A stretch of DNA of 64,000 nt, from assembly GCF_902859855.1 (NCBI RefSeq), contig NZ_CADIKH010000034.1, positions 1 through 64,000 of the forward strand, given 5' to 3'. The stretch comes from Paraburkholderia humisilvae. GTDB lineage: Bacteria > Pseudomonadota > Gammaproteobacteria > Burkholderiales > Burkholderiaceae. The translations under genes and the position numbers were made by a program. The notes under the pieces are model-generated. The model searched no databases, was not told the origin of the DNA, and saw only the letters and a program-made list of their open reading frames with translations. The first letter of the stretch is position 1. Each line of letters starts with the position of its first letter. Shown here one piece after another: positions 49,575 through 58,922 of the stretch.

Positions 49575-50135
49575 ATGGACGAAAACGGCACGCACGCACC
49601 TCTCCTCGTGGCGGATTCGCTGCTCTGCGCGTTGAGCGCACCTGGCCGCGCCACCGATATCGACGAGGCGGACGATGTCTATGGCTGGCTCGTCGGTAGC
49701 TGGCGCATGCAGGTGCTGCATTACCGCGACGACCTGCGCGCCGCGCCGCTACAAGGCGAGATTCAGTTCGGCTGGGTCCTCGAAGGCCGCGCGGTGCAGG
49801 ACGTCTGGATCATGCCGCCGCGCGAGCACCGCACGGGCACGCGCAGCGCGGCACTCGACATGTACGGCACGACGTTGCGCGTGTGGGACCCCGCGTTGCG
49901 CGCGTGGCGCGTCACCTATCTGAATCCGGCCACCGGACAGCGCGACGAACTGATCGGCCGGCGCATCGGCGACGCGATCGTGCAGATCGGCACGCACGCG
50001 AACGGCACGCCGATTCGCTGGAACTTCACCGATATCGGCCGCGACTCGTTTCGCTGGACCGGTGTCGCGCTCGCGCCGGACGGTGTCACCTGGACGCTCG
50101 AAGCGGAGTTCGTCGCGGAACGTGTGCGCGGTTGA
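49575..50135 (+). CDS. hypothetical protein, possibly DUF1579-like beta-barrel
   Basis: 186 residues with no signal peptide. The alternating pattern (YGWLVGSWRMQVLHYRDDL, IQFGWVLEGRAVQDVWIMPP, TLRVWDPALRAWRVTYLNP, DSFRWTGVALAPDGVTWTLE) suggests a lipocalin-like calycin barrel. The opening WLVGSW resembles DUF1579 and related ligand-binding folds, but I could not confirm the family. ATG 49575 has GGAG upstream. It is divergent from the AraC gene, so that regulator could control it, and convergent with the MFS gene. Confidence 0.75.
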   Translation: MDENGTHAPLLVADSLLCALSAPGRATDIDEADDVYGWLVGSWRMQVLHYRDDLRAAPLQGEIQFGWVLEGRAVQDVWIMPPREHRTGTRSAALDMYGTTLRVWDPALRAWRVTYLNPATGQRDELIGRRIGDAIVQIGTHANGTPIRWNFTDIGRDSFRWTGVALAPDGVTWTLEAEFVAERVRG

Positions 50136-50160
50136 GCGTGCGGGATTGATCGAATGAATC

Positions 50161-51549
50161 TCAGCGCTGCCGCAATTCGTTGCCCTCTTCATGCGACAGC
50201 TTGACGAAGAACAGCAGCGAACACAGCGTAAGCGCGCCCACTACGAAGAAGGCCGGCGAAAAATCGCGCGCACCGAGTTGCGCAGCGCTACCGCCGTACA
50301 GGTACGCGGTCACCGTGAGCAGCGACGCGGCAAACGCCACGCCGATACTGATCGACAGTTGCTGCGCCATGCTCGCGAGCGCGGTCGCGCGGCTCATGCG
50401 CAGCTTCGGTACGTCGGAATAGCCGAGTGTATTGAGCGTCACCATCGCCAGCGAATTGAACAGGCCACCCAACATCAGCACGACGAAGATCAGCGCGTGC
50501 GGCGTGGACGGACTGAACAGCCCATAGCTTGCATAAAAGCAGCCCGTGACGAGCGTCGCGCCGATTAGCAGCCGGCGAAAGCCAATGTGGCGGATCGCCG
50601 GGCCCATCAGCGCGCGCACCGACAGCGATCCAACCGCGGTCGCCACGCTGATCGACCCGGACTGGAGCGGCGTCAGCCCGAATCCCAGTTGCAGCATCAA
50701 CGGCAGCAGAAACGGTGACGCCCCGAGCGCAATGCGCAACGGCATGCCGCCGACGACCGCGGTGCGGTACGCACGATAGCGCAACAGGTTGGGGTCGATG
50801 ATCGGTTCCGGGTGCCGCCGCGTGTAGAGCCAGTACGCGACGAGCGCGAGCGCGCCGACGCCGAGCAGCGCGAAGGTCACCGGCTGCGCGACGAGTCCGC
50901 GCCCCGCGGTATCGAGGCCGCCGACCATACCGACCAGCCCGGTCGATAGCAGCAGGAAGCCTGGCAGATCGAAGCGCGCGTCATGCGGCGGCTGCGTATC
51001 TTCGATGAACGCGAGCGCGCACAGCACCCCGACGATCCCGAACGGCACATTCAGCAGAAAGATCCAGCGCCACGACGCGACGGTCACGACGAAACCGCCG
51101 AGCAGCGGGCCGGCAAGCCGCCCCACGGCGCCAGGCACGGTGAACCAGACCATCGCGGCGACCATCCGCGCGGGCGGCACACTGCGCAGCAGGATCAGCC
51201 GGCCGACCGGCACCATCATCGCGCCGCCCATGCCTTGTATCACGCGAAACAGCACGAGTTGCGGCAGCGACATCGCGAGTCCGCACAGCGCCGAGCCCAC
51301 GGAAAACAGCACAATCGCCGCGCAGAACACGCGGCGCGTCCCGAAGCGGTCCGCGAGCCAGCCGCTGGCCGGCAAGAACACCGCAAGACTCAGCAGATAG
51401 GACGTGATCGCGAGATTCAGATGCAGCGCCTCGACGCCAAGCGAGCGCGCGATCGACGGCAACGCGGTTGCCATGATCGACGTGTCGAGGTTTTGCAGCA
51501 AAAGGGGGCAGGCAACGATGATCGGAATGAGTCGGGCGCGGTCGGTCAT
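50161..51549 (-). CDS. MFS drug transporter, DHA2/EmrB-like
   Basis: 462 residues with about 13-14 membrane helices, the size of the DHA2 group. Motif A is GWLADRFGTRRVF, the first helix carries LDTSIMATALPSIARSLG as in EmrB/HsrA, and GPLLGGFVVTVASWRWIFLLN spans motif C and the following loop. It would export drugs or metabolites by proton exchange. Start ATG 51549 (MTDRARLIP) is chosen because it begins directly before helix 1; upstream in-frame codons back to 51708 encode a basic, non-hydrophobic stretch. No fusion-protein gene (emrA) is adjacent. Confidence 0.9.
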   Translation of the reverse strand: MTDRARLIPIIVACPLLLQNLDTSIMATALPSIARSLGVEALHLNLAITSYLLSLAVFLPASGWLADRFGTRRVFCAAIVLFSVGSALCGLAMSLPQLVLFRVIQGMGGAMMVPVGRLILLRSVPPARMVAAMVWFTVPGAVGRLAGPLLGGFVVTVASWRWIFLLNVPFGIVGVLCALAFIEDTQPPHDARFDLPGFLLLSTGLVGMVGGLDTAGRGLVAQPVTFALLGVGALALVAYWLYTRRHPEPIIDPNLLRYRAYRTAVVGGMPLRIALGASPFLLPLMLQLGFGLTPLQSGSISVATAVGSLSVRALMGPAIRHIGFRRLLIGATLVTGCFYASYGLFSPSTPHALIFVVLMLGGLFNSLAMVTLNTLGYSDVPKLRMSRATALASMAQQLSISIGVAFAASLLTVTAYLYGGSAAQLGARDFSPAFFVVGALTLCSLLFFVKLSHEEGNELRQR

Positions 51550-51726
51550 GCGTTCTTTTACCGCAAAACCCACCGAACGACGAGACATAGCATCGTGCAG
51601 ACTGTTACGGTGCGTTTCGCGCGAACCGGCTCGCAACGCGACGTTTCCCGATACGACGGTGCGGCCGCCGCGCATCGTTGCGGATGCATCGGTCGCTGAG
51701 TGGAACATGCGCGGAACATGCGCGGT

Positions 51727-52389
51727 TCAATCGTTTTCGCCGAGACCCGCCAGCAGTTCGTGCAACTTCTCGACATGCCGGATCAGCATATGCCGATGCT
51801 TTTCAATCTGCTCGAGGCGGCCGGCGAGGTCCGCGTGCACGTTTTCATCAAGATCGACCACGCCCATCACGTCTTCGACCTTCGTGCGCAGCGCGCCAAT
51901 GTCGACCGGCGGATGCGTGAGGTGCCGCTCGAAGCGCCGCACCTCCTGGGCCGCAAGATCACGCACCTTGCGCAAATACGCCTGTTTGCGATGCGCCTCG
52001 GCATCTTTCGTCTCGTCGTCGTACTTCTTCGGCGCGGTTTGCCCAAAGATCGGCTCGGGTGGCCGCAGCACCACCTTCTTGCGGACCGGGTGCGCGGTGC
52101 CGCGAAAGCGGGCCTGCGGAGCCTCGTTGTCGATCGCGGCGCGGGCATTGTCCGGCACGTCGTGTATGTCGTGCAGCGCGTCCATCCAGCCGGCCGGCAA
52201 ACCGGTCACCGCCTCGACGCCGCGCACGAACTCCTCGCTAAAATCGCGCTGGCCGGTCAGCATCAGCTTCAGGTACGACTCGGAGAATGTCATCATCCGC
52301 GCCAGTCGCGTCGCGGCGCCGACTTCCTGCGTCAATACCAGTAGATTGGCCCGCCAGACCGGCAGCAGCGTTTCGTCGGAATATTCCAT
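51727..52389 (-). CDS. hypothetical protein with HTH-like N-terminus
   Basis: 220 residues. The first 60 residues (LLVLTQEVGAATRLARMM, FSESYLKLMLTGQRDFSEEF) resemble a lambda-repressor-like helix-turn-helix. A basic middle (RKKVVLRPPEPIFGQ) and a predicted coiled coil near 140-215 (DLDENVHADLAGRLEQIEKH) follow. This looks like a soluble DNA-binding or structural protein; I do not recognise a named family. ATG 52389 is chosen as the start of the conserved-looking part; an AAGGGA site lies 11 bases upstream. It sits between the MFS gene and the hut cluster on the minus strand. Confidence 0.7.
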   Translation of the reverse strand: MEYSDETLLPVWRANLLVLTQEVGAATRLARMMTFSESYLKLMLTGQRDFSEEFVRGVEAVTGLPAGWMDALHDIHDVPDNARAAIDNEAPQARFRGTAHPVRKKVVLRPPEPIFGQTAPKKYDDETKDAEAHRKQAYLRKVRDLAAQEVRRFERHLTHPPVDIGALRTKVEDVMGVVDLDENVHADLAGRLEQIEKHRHMLIRHVEKLHELLAGLGEND

Positions 52390-52996
52390 CACGGGGTGTT
52401 CCCTTCGATCTCCCTTCCCGGCGGCAACCCGGCGCGGCGCGCGCAAAGCGGCGCTGCAGCGCACGACGGTTCCCGTCAAAGATTAGTCGTTTCGTGACGC
52501 CGCGCAACCCGGCGTCACCGCCGATGCAGCGCAACGGCAACAATCGCGTCGCGTTGCGCGGGCTCAGCAAGGATTGACTGCGAGATACGTGCCGTGTTCC
52601 TTGGCACGTGATTTGCCGCAGCGGGCGACCGGCGATGCAGGACGAATCGATGGACGAGCGAACCGCTGACGCTGATGCGCGCGGCGCGGCGCGTGGACTT
52701 CGCGCGCGACCATCACGGTAGCACGCTACCGGGCTTCGTCGGCAATGACGCGATTTCGGCCGCGCGCATCGGCGAAAGCCGCCGCGGCACGCTTCCCGGC
52801 GTGGCAAGCATTCCGCTTACGCGCAGCAGTCGGCCATCGCGGCGCGCGCTTCGTTCAGTGGTGGGTTGAATTGCCACGCGCACCGCGCGCCAACGTATCA
52901 GCGCGTCACTTCGGCAGTGTGGCGAGGGCCGCGCGGTATTGCACATAGGCCGGGTTTTCGTCGCAATGCCAGCGGTCTTCGACCACTCCGGCACGC
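52390..52996. other. spacer after the hut cluster
   Basis: About 600 bases. The hutI side contains a 35-codon minus-strand frame (52906-53013) that overlaps the end of hutI and reads like the end of a real protein (VVEDRWHCDENPAYVQYRAA). The rest shows a short stem (acgtgcc / ggcacgt near 52585-52607) and nothing else. In related organisms hutF or hutG often follow hutI; neither is here. Confidence 0.45.
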
Positions 52997-53013
52997 TCAG
53001 GTCCGGCTCGCAT
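52906..53013 (-). CDS. possible 35-residue ORF overlapping the end of hutI
   Basis: Encodes 35 residues, ATG 53013 to TGA 52906, overlapping the last codons of hutI by 17 bases. The sequence RWHCDENPAYVQYRAALATL has a protein-like composition (one Cys, one His, two Trp/Tyr-rich turns) rather than the Arg/Pro bias of shadow frames. It could be a small protein translated by coupling to hutI, or the surviving tail of a lost gene. I do not recognise it. Confidence 0.35.
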   Translation of the reverse strand: MRAGPERAGVVEDRWHCDENPAYVQYRAALATLPK

Positions 53014-54214
53014 GAACCGTCTCGCCGGCCCGCACGACCCGCACGCACAACGGCCGTCCCATCCAGTAGGCCAGTTCGGCAAGCGATTCAACGGACCACA
53101 CGGCAAAATCCGCCGCGCGGCCCGCCGCGAGCACGCCGTGCACGTCTGCTTTGCCGAGCGCCTGTGCGGCATGATGCGTCACGCCTTGCAGTATCTCGGG
53201 CACGGTCATCCGGAACAGCGTGGCCGCCATGTTCATCATCAGCAGCAGCGAAGTCGCGGGCGAGGTACCCGGATTGCTGTCAGTCGAGATCGCGATCGGC
53301 ACCGCGTAGTGACGCAACCACTCGAGCGGCGGCAGTTGCGTCTCACGGATGAAGTAGTACGCGCCGGGCAACAGCACCGCGACGGTGCCCGCTTCCTTCA
53401 TCGCGGCCACACCGGCTTCGTCGAGGAATTCGAGGTGGTCCGCGGACAAGGCGCGGTAGCGCGCGGCCAGCGCCGCGCCGCCGCTATTCGACAGTTGTTC
53501 CGCGTGCATCTTCACTGGCAGATGGCGGCGCACCGCGGCTTCGAATACGCGTTCGCTCTGCGCAAGCGAAAAACCGATGCGTTCGCAAAACACATCGACC
53601 GCGTCAACGAGTCCTTCGTCGGCAAGCGCCGGCAACATGCGGGTGCACACTTCGTCGATATAGTCGTCGGCACGACCCGCGTATTCGGGCGGCAACGCAT
53701 GGGCGCCGAGAAATGTCGTGTACACCGATACCGGATAGCGTTCGCCGAGCTGCCGCGCGACGCGCAGCATCTTGCGCTCGTTGGCCAGATCGAGCCCGTA
53801 GCCCGATTTGATTTCGATCGCGGTGACGCCCTCGGCGATCAGCGGTTCGAGCCGCGCCGCCGCCGCGCGCAACAGCGCGTTTTCATCGGCCGCGCGCGTC
53901 GCGCGCACGGTCGACACGATGCCGCCGCCACGGCGTGCGATTTCCTCGTAGCTGACGCCCGCCAGACGCTGCGCAAACTCGTCCGCGCGCTGGCCGCCAT
54001 AGACGAGATGCGTGTGGCACTCGACCAGCCCAGGCGTGACCCATGCGCCGCCCAGGTCCTCGCGCGGCCAGTCGTGATACATGGCGGGGAGCTCGTGTGC
54101 GGCGCCGAGCCATTCGATGCGGCCGTTCTGCACGGCGATCGCGGCATCGGCGATCGTGTCGTGCGGGTCGCCATGCGCGCAAAGCTTCAGGTGGTGCCAG
54201 ACGGTTTGCTTCAT
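52997..54214 (-). CDS. hutI: imidazolonepropionase
   Basis: Third enzyme of histidine degradation, hydrolysing imidazolonepropionate to N-formiminoglutamate. 405 residues, amidohydrolase superfamily. The metal-binding HxH is in GLVECHTHLVYGG, followed by AQRLAGVSYEEIARRGGGI and VTAIEIKSGYGLDLANE; KMHAEQLSNSGGA and IAISTDSNPGTSP supply the further histidine and aspartate. Start ATG 54214. hutD lies 30 bases upstream; the strand and order follow hutH-C-U-D-I. Confidence 0.95.
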   Translation of the reverse strand: MKQTVWHHLKLCAHGDPHDTIADAAIAVQNGRIEWLGAAHELPAMYHDWPREDLGGAWVTPGLVECHTHLVYGGQRADEFAQRLAGVSYEEIARRGGGIVSTVRATRAADENALLRAAAARLEPLIAEGVTAIEIKSGYGLDLANERKMLRVARQLGERYPVSVYTTFLGAHALPPEYAGRADDYIDEVCTRMLPALADEGLVDAVDVFCERIGFSLAQSERVFEAAVRRHLPVKMHAEQLSNSGGAALAARYRALSADHLEFLDEAGVAAMKEAGTVAVLLPGAYYFIRETQLPPLEWLRHYAVPIAISTDSNPGTSPATSLLLMMNMAATLFRMTVPEILQGVTHHAAQALGKADVHGVLAAGRAADFAVWSVESLAELAYWMGRPLCVRVVRAGETVHASRT

Positions 54215-54244
54215 CGTAAGCTCGCTTCAGAGGATGCGATTCGC

Positions 54245-54847
54245 TCAGGCCGGCTCCGCACGATCCGCACGCTCGATCGACACCGCGAGCACGACGCCTG
54301 TGCCGCGCAGCTCACAATGCCATGCATGCGCGTGGTCGACAACCAGCGTGTCGTTCGTTGCGAGCGCAACGGACTCGCCGGCGCCGGCGCCGGACAGGAC
54401 TTCGACCGAACCGGCGGCACAAAATAGCAGCACGGTATCCGCCGACACCGTATGTACCTCGCCGCCGCGCCATACGTCGAGGCGGCCGGTCGCCGCGCCG
54501 CGCCGGACCATCAGGTTGAAGTCGCGCGTCGCGCCATCGACGAGCCGCGCATCGATCACCGTTTCGCCGGCGAAGCGCGCGATATCGAACGGTTGCTTCA
54601 ACGCGTGCGTGCGCCCCTGCGCTTCATCGAGCAGCATGCCGGCGCCCGCAATCAGCACAAGCGTGCGGTCAATGCCTGCGAAGCGCGAGAATGGCCCGGC
54701 TTGCTCGACGTCGGCGAGACTCACACGCCAGACAAACGCGTCGAATCCCGCTCCGTGCGGATACGCGGCAATCTCGCGCGTCACACCGCCGCCGTTCTTC
54801 CACGGTGTGGCCAGCAGATCTGCGCCGCGAATCAGCATGGCTCGCAT
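54245..54847 (-). CDS. hutD: HutD family protein
   Basis: About 200 residues, cupin-like fold found in histidine-utilisation operons; in Pseudomonas HutD is thought to limit hut activity rather than catalyse a step. The conserved WKNGGGVTREIAAYP occurs at residues 13-27. Start chosen at ATG 54847 (MRAMLIRGADLLATPW), which has GAGG eight bases upstream and matches family length. A longer GTG start at 54880 would overlap the hutU stop as GTGA but has a poor site. Confidence 0.9.
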   Translation of the reverse strand: MRAMLIRGADLLATPWKNGGGVTREIAAYPHGAGFDAFVWRVSLADVEQAGPFSRFAGIDRTLVLIAGAGMLLDEAQGRTHALKQPFDIARFAGETVIDARLVDGATRDFNLMVRRGAATGRLDVWRGGEVHTVSADTVLLFCAAGSVEVLSGAGAGESVALATNDTLVVDHAHAWHCELRGTGVVLAVSIERADRAEPA

Positions 54848-54876
54848 GGCTTTCGACCTCACACCCTGCATCGCGG

Positions 54877-56565
54877 TCACCGACCCAGCATCGGCAGCTT
54901 GAGACCTGCTTCGACCGCGGTCTTGCGCGCGAGGTCATAACCGGCATCCGCATGGCGCATCACGCCGCTTGCCGGGTCGTTGAACAGCACGCGACCGAGG
55001 CGGGCATGCGCGGCATCGGTGCCATCCGCGACGATCACGACGCCCGCGTGCTGGCTATACCCCATGCCGACCCCGCCGCCATGATGCAGCGACACCCACG
55101 TCGCGCCGCCTGCGGTGTTCAGCATCGCGTTGAGCAGCGGCCAGTCGCTCACCGCATCGGAACCGTCGAGCATCGCTTCGGTTTCGCGGTTCGGGCTGGC
55201 GACCGAACCGGTGTCCAGATGGTCGCGGCCGATCACGATCGGCGCTTTCAGTTCGCCGTTCCTGACCATTTCGTTGAATGCCTGGCCGAGGCGATAGCGG
55301 TCGTTCACGCCGACCCAGCAGATCCGCGCAGGCAGCCCCTGAAACGCGATCCGTGCGCGCGCCATATCGAGCCAGTTGTGCAGATGCGCATCGTTGGGAA
55401 TCAGTTCCTTGACCTTTGCATCGGTCTTGTAGATATCCTCAGGATCGCCCGACAGCGCAACCCAGCGGAACGGTCCTTTGCCTTCGCAGAAGAGCGGCCG
55501 CACGTAAGCGGGCACGAAGCCGGGGAAATCGAACGCATTGTCGACGCCCATGTCGAGCGCCATCTGCCGGATGTTGTTGCCGTAATCGAGTGTCGCGGCG
55601 CCGCGCTGCTGCAGCGTCAGCATCGCGCGCACCTGGTTGGCCATCGACTGCTTCGCCGGCGTCACGATGCTTTGCGGATCGGTCTTTTGACGCTCGCGCC
55701 AGTCCGCGACCTGCCAGCCTTGCGGCAAATAGCCGTGCACCGGGTCGTGCGCGCTCGTCTGGTCGGTCACGCAATCCGGCGTGATATTGCGTCTGACAAG
55801 TTCCGCGAATACGTCCGCCGCATTGCCGAGCAGGCCGACAGACACCGGCTTGCCGCTCGCCTTCGCTGCGTCGAGCATCGCAAGCGCTTCGTCGAGCGTC
55901 TTCGCTTTCCTGTCGACGTAGCGCGTTTTCAGGCGAAAATCGATGCGCGTCTCATCGCATTCGACCGCGATCATCGAAAAGCCCGCCATGGTCGCGGCGA
56001 GCGGCTGCGCACCGCCCATTCCGCCGAGGCCGCCGGTTAGAATCCAGCGGCCCTGCGGCTTGCCGTCGAAATGCTGGTTCGCGACCGAGAAGAACGTTTC
56101 GTACGTGCCCTGCACAATGCCCTGGCTGCCGATATAGATCCAGCTGCCCGCGGTCATCTGGCCGTACATCATCAGGCCTTTGCGGTCGAGCTCGTGAAAG
56201 TGATCCCACGTCGCCCAGTGCGGCACCAGGTTCGAGTTCGCGAGCAGCACGCGCGGCGCATCGGGATGCGTGCGGAACACGCCGACCGGCTTGCCGGACT
56301 GGATCAGCAGCGTCTCGTCGTCGTTCAGCTCCTTCAGCGACGCGAGAATCTGATCGAAGCAATCCCAGTTGCGTGCCGCGCGGCCGATGCCACCGTACAC
56401 GACGAGCGCATGCGGATGCTCGGCGACGTCCGGGTCGAGGTTGTTCTGGATCATCCGGTAGGCGGCTTCAGTGAGCCAGCTCTTGCAGGTCTTCTCGCTG
56501 CCGCGCGGCGCGCGAATCGTGCGCGATGGGTCGAGACGCGGATCGATGTGTTTCGGATCGTTCAT
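54877..56565 (-). CDS. hutU: urocanate hydratase
   Basis: Second enzyme of histidine degradation, 562 residues, converting urocanate to imidazolonepropionate with a tightly bound NAD. Landmarks: RAPRGSEKTCKSWLTEAAYR, the NAD-binding LTGGLGGMGGAQPLAATMAG, the active-site region NITPDCVTDQTSAHDPVHGY and SLHHGGGVGMGYSQHAG. Start ATG 56565 agrees with family N-termini; the open frame continues to 56817 through hutC. It is between hutC and hutD on the same strand, 73 bases after hutC. Confidence 0.96.
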   Translation of the reverse strand: MNDPKHIDPRLDPSRTIRAPRGSEKTCKSWLTEAAYRMIQNNLDPDVAEHPHALVVYGGIGRAARNWDCFDQILASLKELNDDETLLIQSGKPVGVFRTHPDAPRVLLANSNLVPHWATWDHFHELDRKGLMMYGQMTAGSWIYIGSQGIVQGTYETFFSVANQHFDGKPQGRWILTGGLGGMGGAQPLAATMAGFSMIAVECDETRIDFRLKTRYVDRKAKTLDEALAMLDAAKASGKPVSVGLLGNAADVFAELVRRNITPDCVTDQTSAHDPVHGYLPQGWQVADWRERQKTDPQSIVTPAKQSMANQVRAMLTLQQRGAATLDYGNNIRQMALDMGVDNAFDFPGFVPAYVRPLFCEGKGPFRWVALSGDPEDIYKTDAKVKELIPNDAHLHNWLDMARARIAFQGLPARICWVGVNDRYRLGQAFNEMVRNGELKAPIVIGRDHLDTGSVASPNRETEAMLDGSDAVSDWPLLNAMLNTAGGATWVSLHHGGGVGMGYSQHAGVVIVADGTDAAHARLGRVLFNDPASGVMRHADAGYDLARKTAVEAGLKLPMLGR

Positions 56566-56638
56566 GGTGATGAGCCTTTTGAGTGCGGACAACAGCGGTG
56601 GGAAACCGCGGCCACGACAATAGAAAAGCAGCGAGAAA

Positions 56639-57334
56639 TCAGAAATGCCCGGTAAAGCGATAGCGGCTGCCGGGATGCCAGAGGTTGGCGACCGACGCGA
56701 CCACACCCTGCGACCACGTGCGCCGATGCAATACGAGGCACGGCTCCACGTCGTCCATCGACAGCAGACTGCGCGAGCCGTCGTCGGGCGCGAGCGCTTC
56801 GATCCGGTACTCGACACGCTGCAACGGTGCGACGCGTACGAGGTACTGGTTCGGCGTCGTATTCGTGAAGTCCTGCAGCGCGTAGTCGGGCGCGACCGCT
56901 GGATTGACCCAGCGTTCCTCGAGTTGCACCGGCTCGTCGTTCTCGAAGTGCAGCACGCGCGAATGAAAGATCGCGCTACCCGCTTTCAGTTGCATCTCGT
57001 CGGCGAGCGGCGCATCCGCGCTTTCGTCGCCGATATACAGCACGTTCGCGTGGTAGCGATGACCGCGCGCGACGATTTCGTCCGAGATGCTGCGGATGGC
57101 GACCAACGTCGATTCGTACTTCGGCCGTGCGACGAAGGTGCCTGAGCCCTGCACGCGAGTAAGGACCTGTTCGGCGGTCAGTTCGCGCAGCGCGCGATTC
57201 ACCGTCATCCGCGCGACGCTGAATTCGCGCGCGAGCTCATTCTCCGACGGCACCTGGTCGCCTTCGGCCCATTCGCCCGCATGAATGCGGGCGAGGATGA
57301 AGTCCTTGATTCCCTGATAAGCGGGCGCGTTCAT
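56639..57334 (-). CDS. hutC: histidine utilisation repressor, GntR family
   Basis: 231-residue repressor. The N-terminal winged helix (GDQVPSENELAREFSVA, TVNRALRELTAEQ) is GntR type, and the UTRA ligand domain (about 90-230) contains FHSRVLHFENDEPVQLEERW. The expected inducer is urocanate. ATG 57334 begins one base after the end of hutH, so translation is probably coupled. Two palindromes of the HutC type lie upstream of hutH, which would make hutC autoregulated as part of the operon. Confidence 0.94.
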   Translation of the reverse strand: MNAPAYQGIKDFILARIHAGEWAEGDQVPSENELAREFSVARMTVNRALRELTAEQVLTRVQGSGTFVARPKYESTLVAIRSISDEIVARGHRYHANVLYIGDESADAPLADEMQLKAGSAIFHSRVLHFENDEPVQLEERWVNPAVAPDYALQDFTNTTPNQYLVRVAPLQRVEYRIEALAPDDGSRSLLSMDDVEPCLVLHRRTWSQGVVASVANLWHPGSRYRFTGHF

Positions 57335-57335
57335 G

Positions 57336-58859
57336 TCAACGGCGCTCGGACGCGAAGTCGAACGGGCTGTGCGCGGCGATCGTGCCGCTCTGCACGAGAC
57401 GCGCGATCGCGGCGATGTCCGGCGCGAAGTAGCGGTCGAGCTCGTAGTGGGGGACTTCATTGCGCACGGCGCTCATCACACGTTGCAGCGCGGGGCTTGT
57501 GCGATGCGGTGCGCGCAGATCGACACCCTGCGCGGCGGCAAGCAGCTCGATGGCGAGGATATTCGCGACGTTCTCCGCGATGTCGGCAAGCTTGCGTGCG
57601 GCGAAGGTCGCCATCGATACGTGGTCTTCCTGATTCGCGGAAGTGGGCAGTGAATCGACCGACGCCGGGTGGGCAAGCGTCTTGTTTTCCGATGCGAGCG
57701 CGGCGGCCGTGACGTGCGCGATCATGAAGCCCGAGTTGACGCCGCCATCCTTCACGAGGAACGGCGGCAGGCCGGACAGCGTCGCGTCGATCAGCAGTGC
57801 GATGCGGCGCTCGGCGAGCGCGCCGATTTCGGCGACGGCCAGCGCGAGATTGTCCGCGGCGAAGGCCACGGGCTCCGCATGGAAGTTGCCGCCGGACAGC
57901 ACTTCGCCGGTGTCCGGGAAGATCAGCGGATTGTCGGAGACCGCATTCGCTTCGATGAGCAACACGTCTGCGGCGTGGCGCATCTGGTCCAGACACGCAC
58001 CCATCACCTGCGGCTGGCAGCGCAGGCTGTACGGGTCCTGCACCTTGCCGCAGTCGCGATGCGACAGGTTGATCGCCGAGCCTTCGAGCAGCGACCGGTA
58101 CGCGGCCGCCGCATCGATCTGGCCTTGATGGCCGCGCAGGTCGTGAATGCGGGCGTCGAACGGCTTGACGGAGCCCGCGGCGGCATCGACCGACAGCGCG
58201 CCTGCGACGAGCCCGGTGCGGTACAGGTCTTCGATGGCGAACAGGTTGTAGAGCGCGAGCGCGGCGGACGCCTGCGTGCCGTTCAACAGCGCGAGACCTT
58301 CTTTCGCTTCGAGCGTGAGCGGCTTCAAACCGACGAGGCGCAGGCCTTCGACCGCCGACATGCGCTCGCCCTTGCTGAACACTTCGCCGACGCCGAGCAG
58401 CGTCGCGGACATATGCGCGAGCGGCGCGAGATCGCCGGACGCGCCGACCGAGCCCTTGATCGGAATCACCGGCAGCACGTCCGCGTTGAACAGCGTGATC
58501 AATGCGTTAATCACTTCGCGGCGGATGCCCGAATGGCCGCGGCCGAGGCTCGACAGCTTCAGCGCGATCAACAGCCGGACCACGGGGCGCGACATCGGCT
58601 CGCCGACGCCGACCGCATGCGACAGCACCAGATTGCGTTGCAGCAGTTCGAGCTGATCGTGCGGGATATGCGTGCTCGCGAGGCGGCCGAAGCCGGTGTT
58701 GATGCCATACGCGGGCTCGCCTTTCGCCGCGATGTCGCGCACCGCGTTCGCGCACGCGTCGATCGCGGCAAAGCTGGCGGGGTCGAGTTCGAGCGTGACC
58801 TGCTCGCGTGCGATCTGGCGGAGTTGCGGCAGGGTCAGGCGGCCGGGCGTGAGGATCAT
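57336..58859 (-). CDS. hutH: histidine ammonia-lyase
   Basis: First step of histidine degradation, releasing ammonia to give urocanate. 507 residues. The MIO cofactor forms from the Ala-Ser-Gly in GSVGASGDLAPLAHM at about 145; other motifs are YGINTGFGRLASTHI and the NSGFMIAHVTAAAL segment. Start ATG 58859 (MILTPGRLTLPQL) is nine bases after AGGAA. It is the first gene of the hut unit in transcription order, directly downstream of two HutC-like palindromes. Confidence 0.96.
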   Translation of the reverse strand: MILTPGRLTLPQLRQIAREQVTLELDPASFAAIDACANAVRDIAAKGEPAYGINTGFGRLASTHIPHDQLELLQRNLVLSHAVGVGEPMSRPVVRLLIALKLSSLGRGHSGIRREVINALITLFNADVLPVIPIKGSVGASGDLAPLAHMSATLLGVGEVFSKGERMSAVEGLRLVGLKPLTLEAKEGLALLNGTQASAALALYNLFAIEDLYRTGLVAGALSVDAAAGSVKPFDARIHDLRGHQGQIDAAAAYRSLLEGSAINLSHRDCGKVQDPYSLRCQPQVMGACLDQMRHAADVLLIEANAVSDNPLIFPDTGEVLSGGNFHAEPVAFAADNLALAVAEIGALAERRIALLIDATLSGLPPFLVKDGGVNSGFMIAHVTAAALASENKTLAHPASVDSLPTSANQEDHVSMATFAARKLADIAENVANILAIELLAAAQGVDLRAPHRTSPALQRVMSAVRNEVPHYELDRYFAPDIAAIARLVQSGTIAAHSPFDFASERR

Positions 58860-58871
58860 GGTAATCCGTTC

Positions 58872-58883
58872 CTGTATAGACAA
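58872..58883. promoter_or_regulatory. second, weaker HutC-type operator
   Basis: ctgtatagacaa matches the perfect palindrome ttgtatatacaa at ten of twelve positions. It is 12 bases upstream of the hutH start and 27 bases from the stronger site, so a repressor could occupy both and cover the ribosome-binding region. Confidence 0.55.
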
Positions 58884-58910
58884 ATTACTGTGGAGTCTAG
58901 CGGTCGCGAG

Positions 58911-58922
58911 TTGTATATACAA
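58911..58922. promoter_or_regulatory. HutC-type operator, perfect palindrome
   Basis: ttgtatatacaa is a perfect 12-bp palindrome (with matching outer g/c-type context, gttgtatatacaag) of the kind bound by HutC in Pseudomonas, where the core reads TTGTATRTACAA-like. It lies about 52 bases before hutH. The sequence is very AT-rich against a GC-rich background, which supports a regulatory role. Confidence 0.8.

Noticed and set aside
52675..52869. 64-codon plus-strand frame in the spacer after the hut cluster
   Set aside because: Arg/Ser-rich and without ribosome site or homology pattern.
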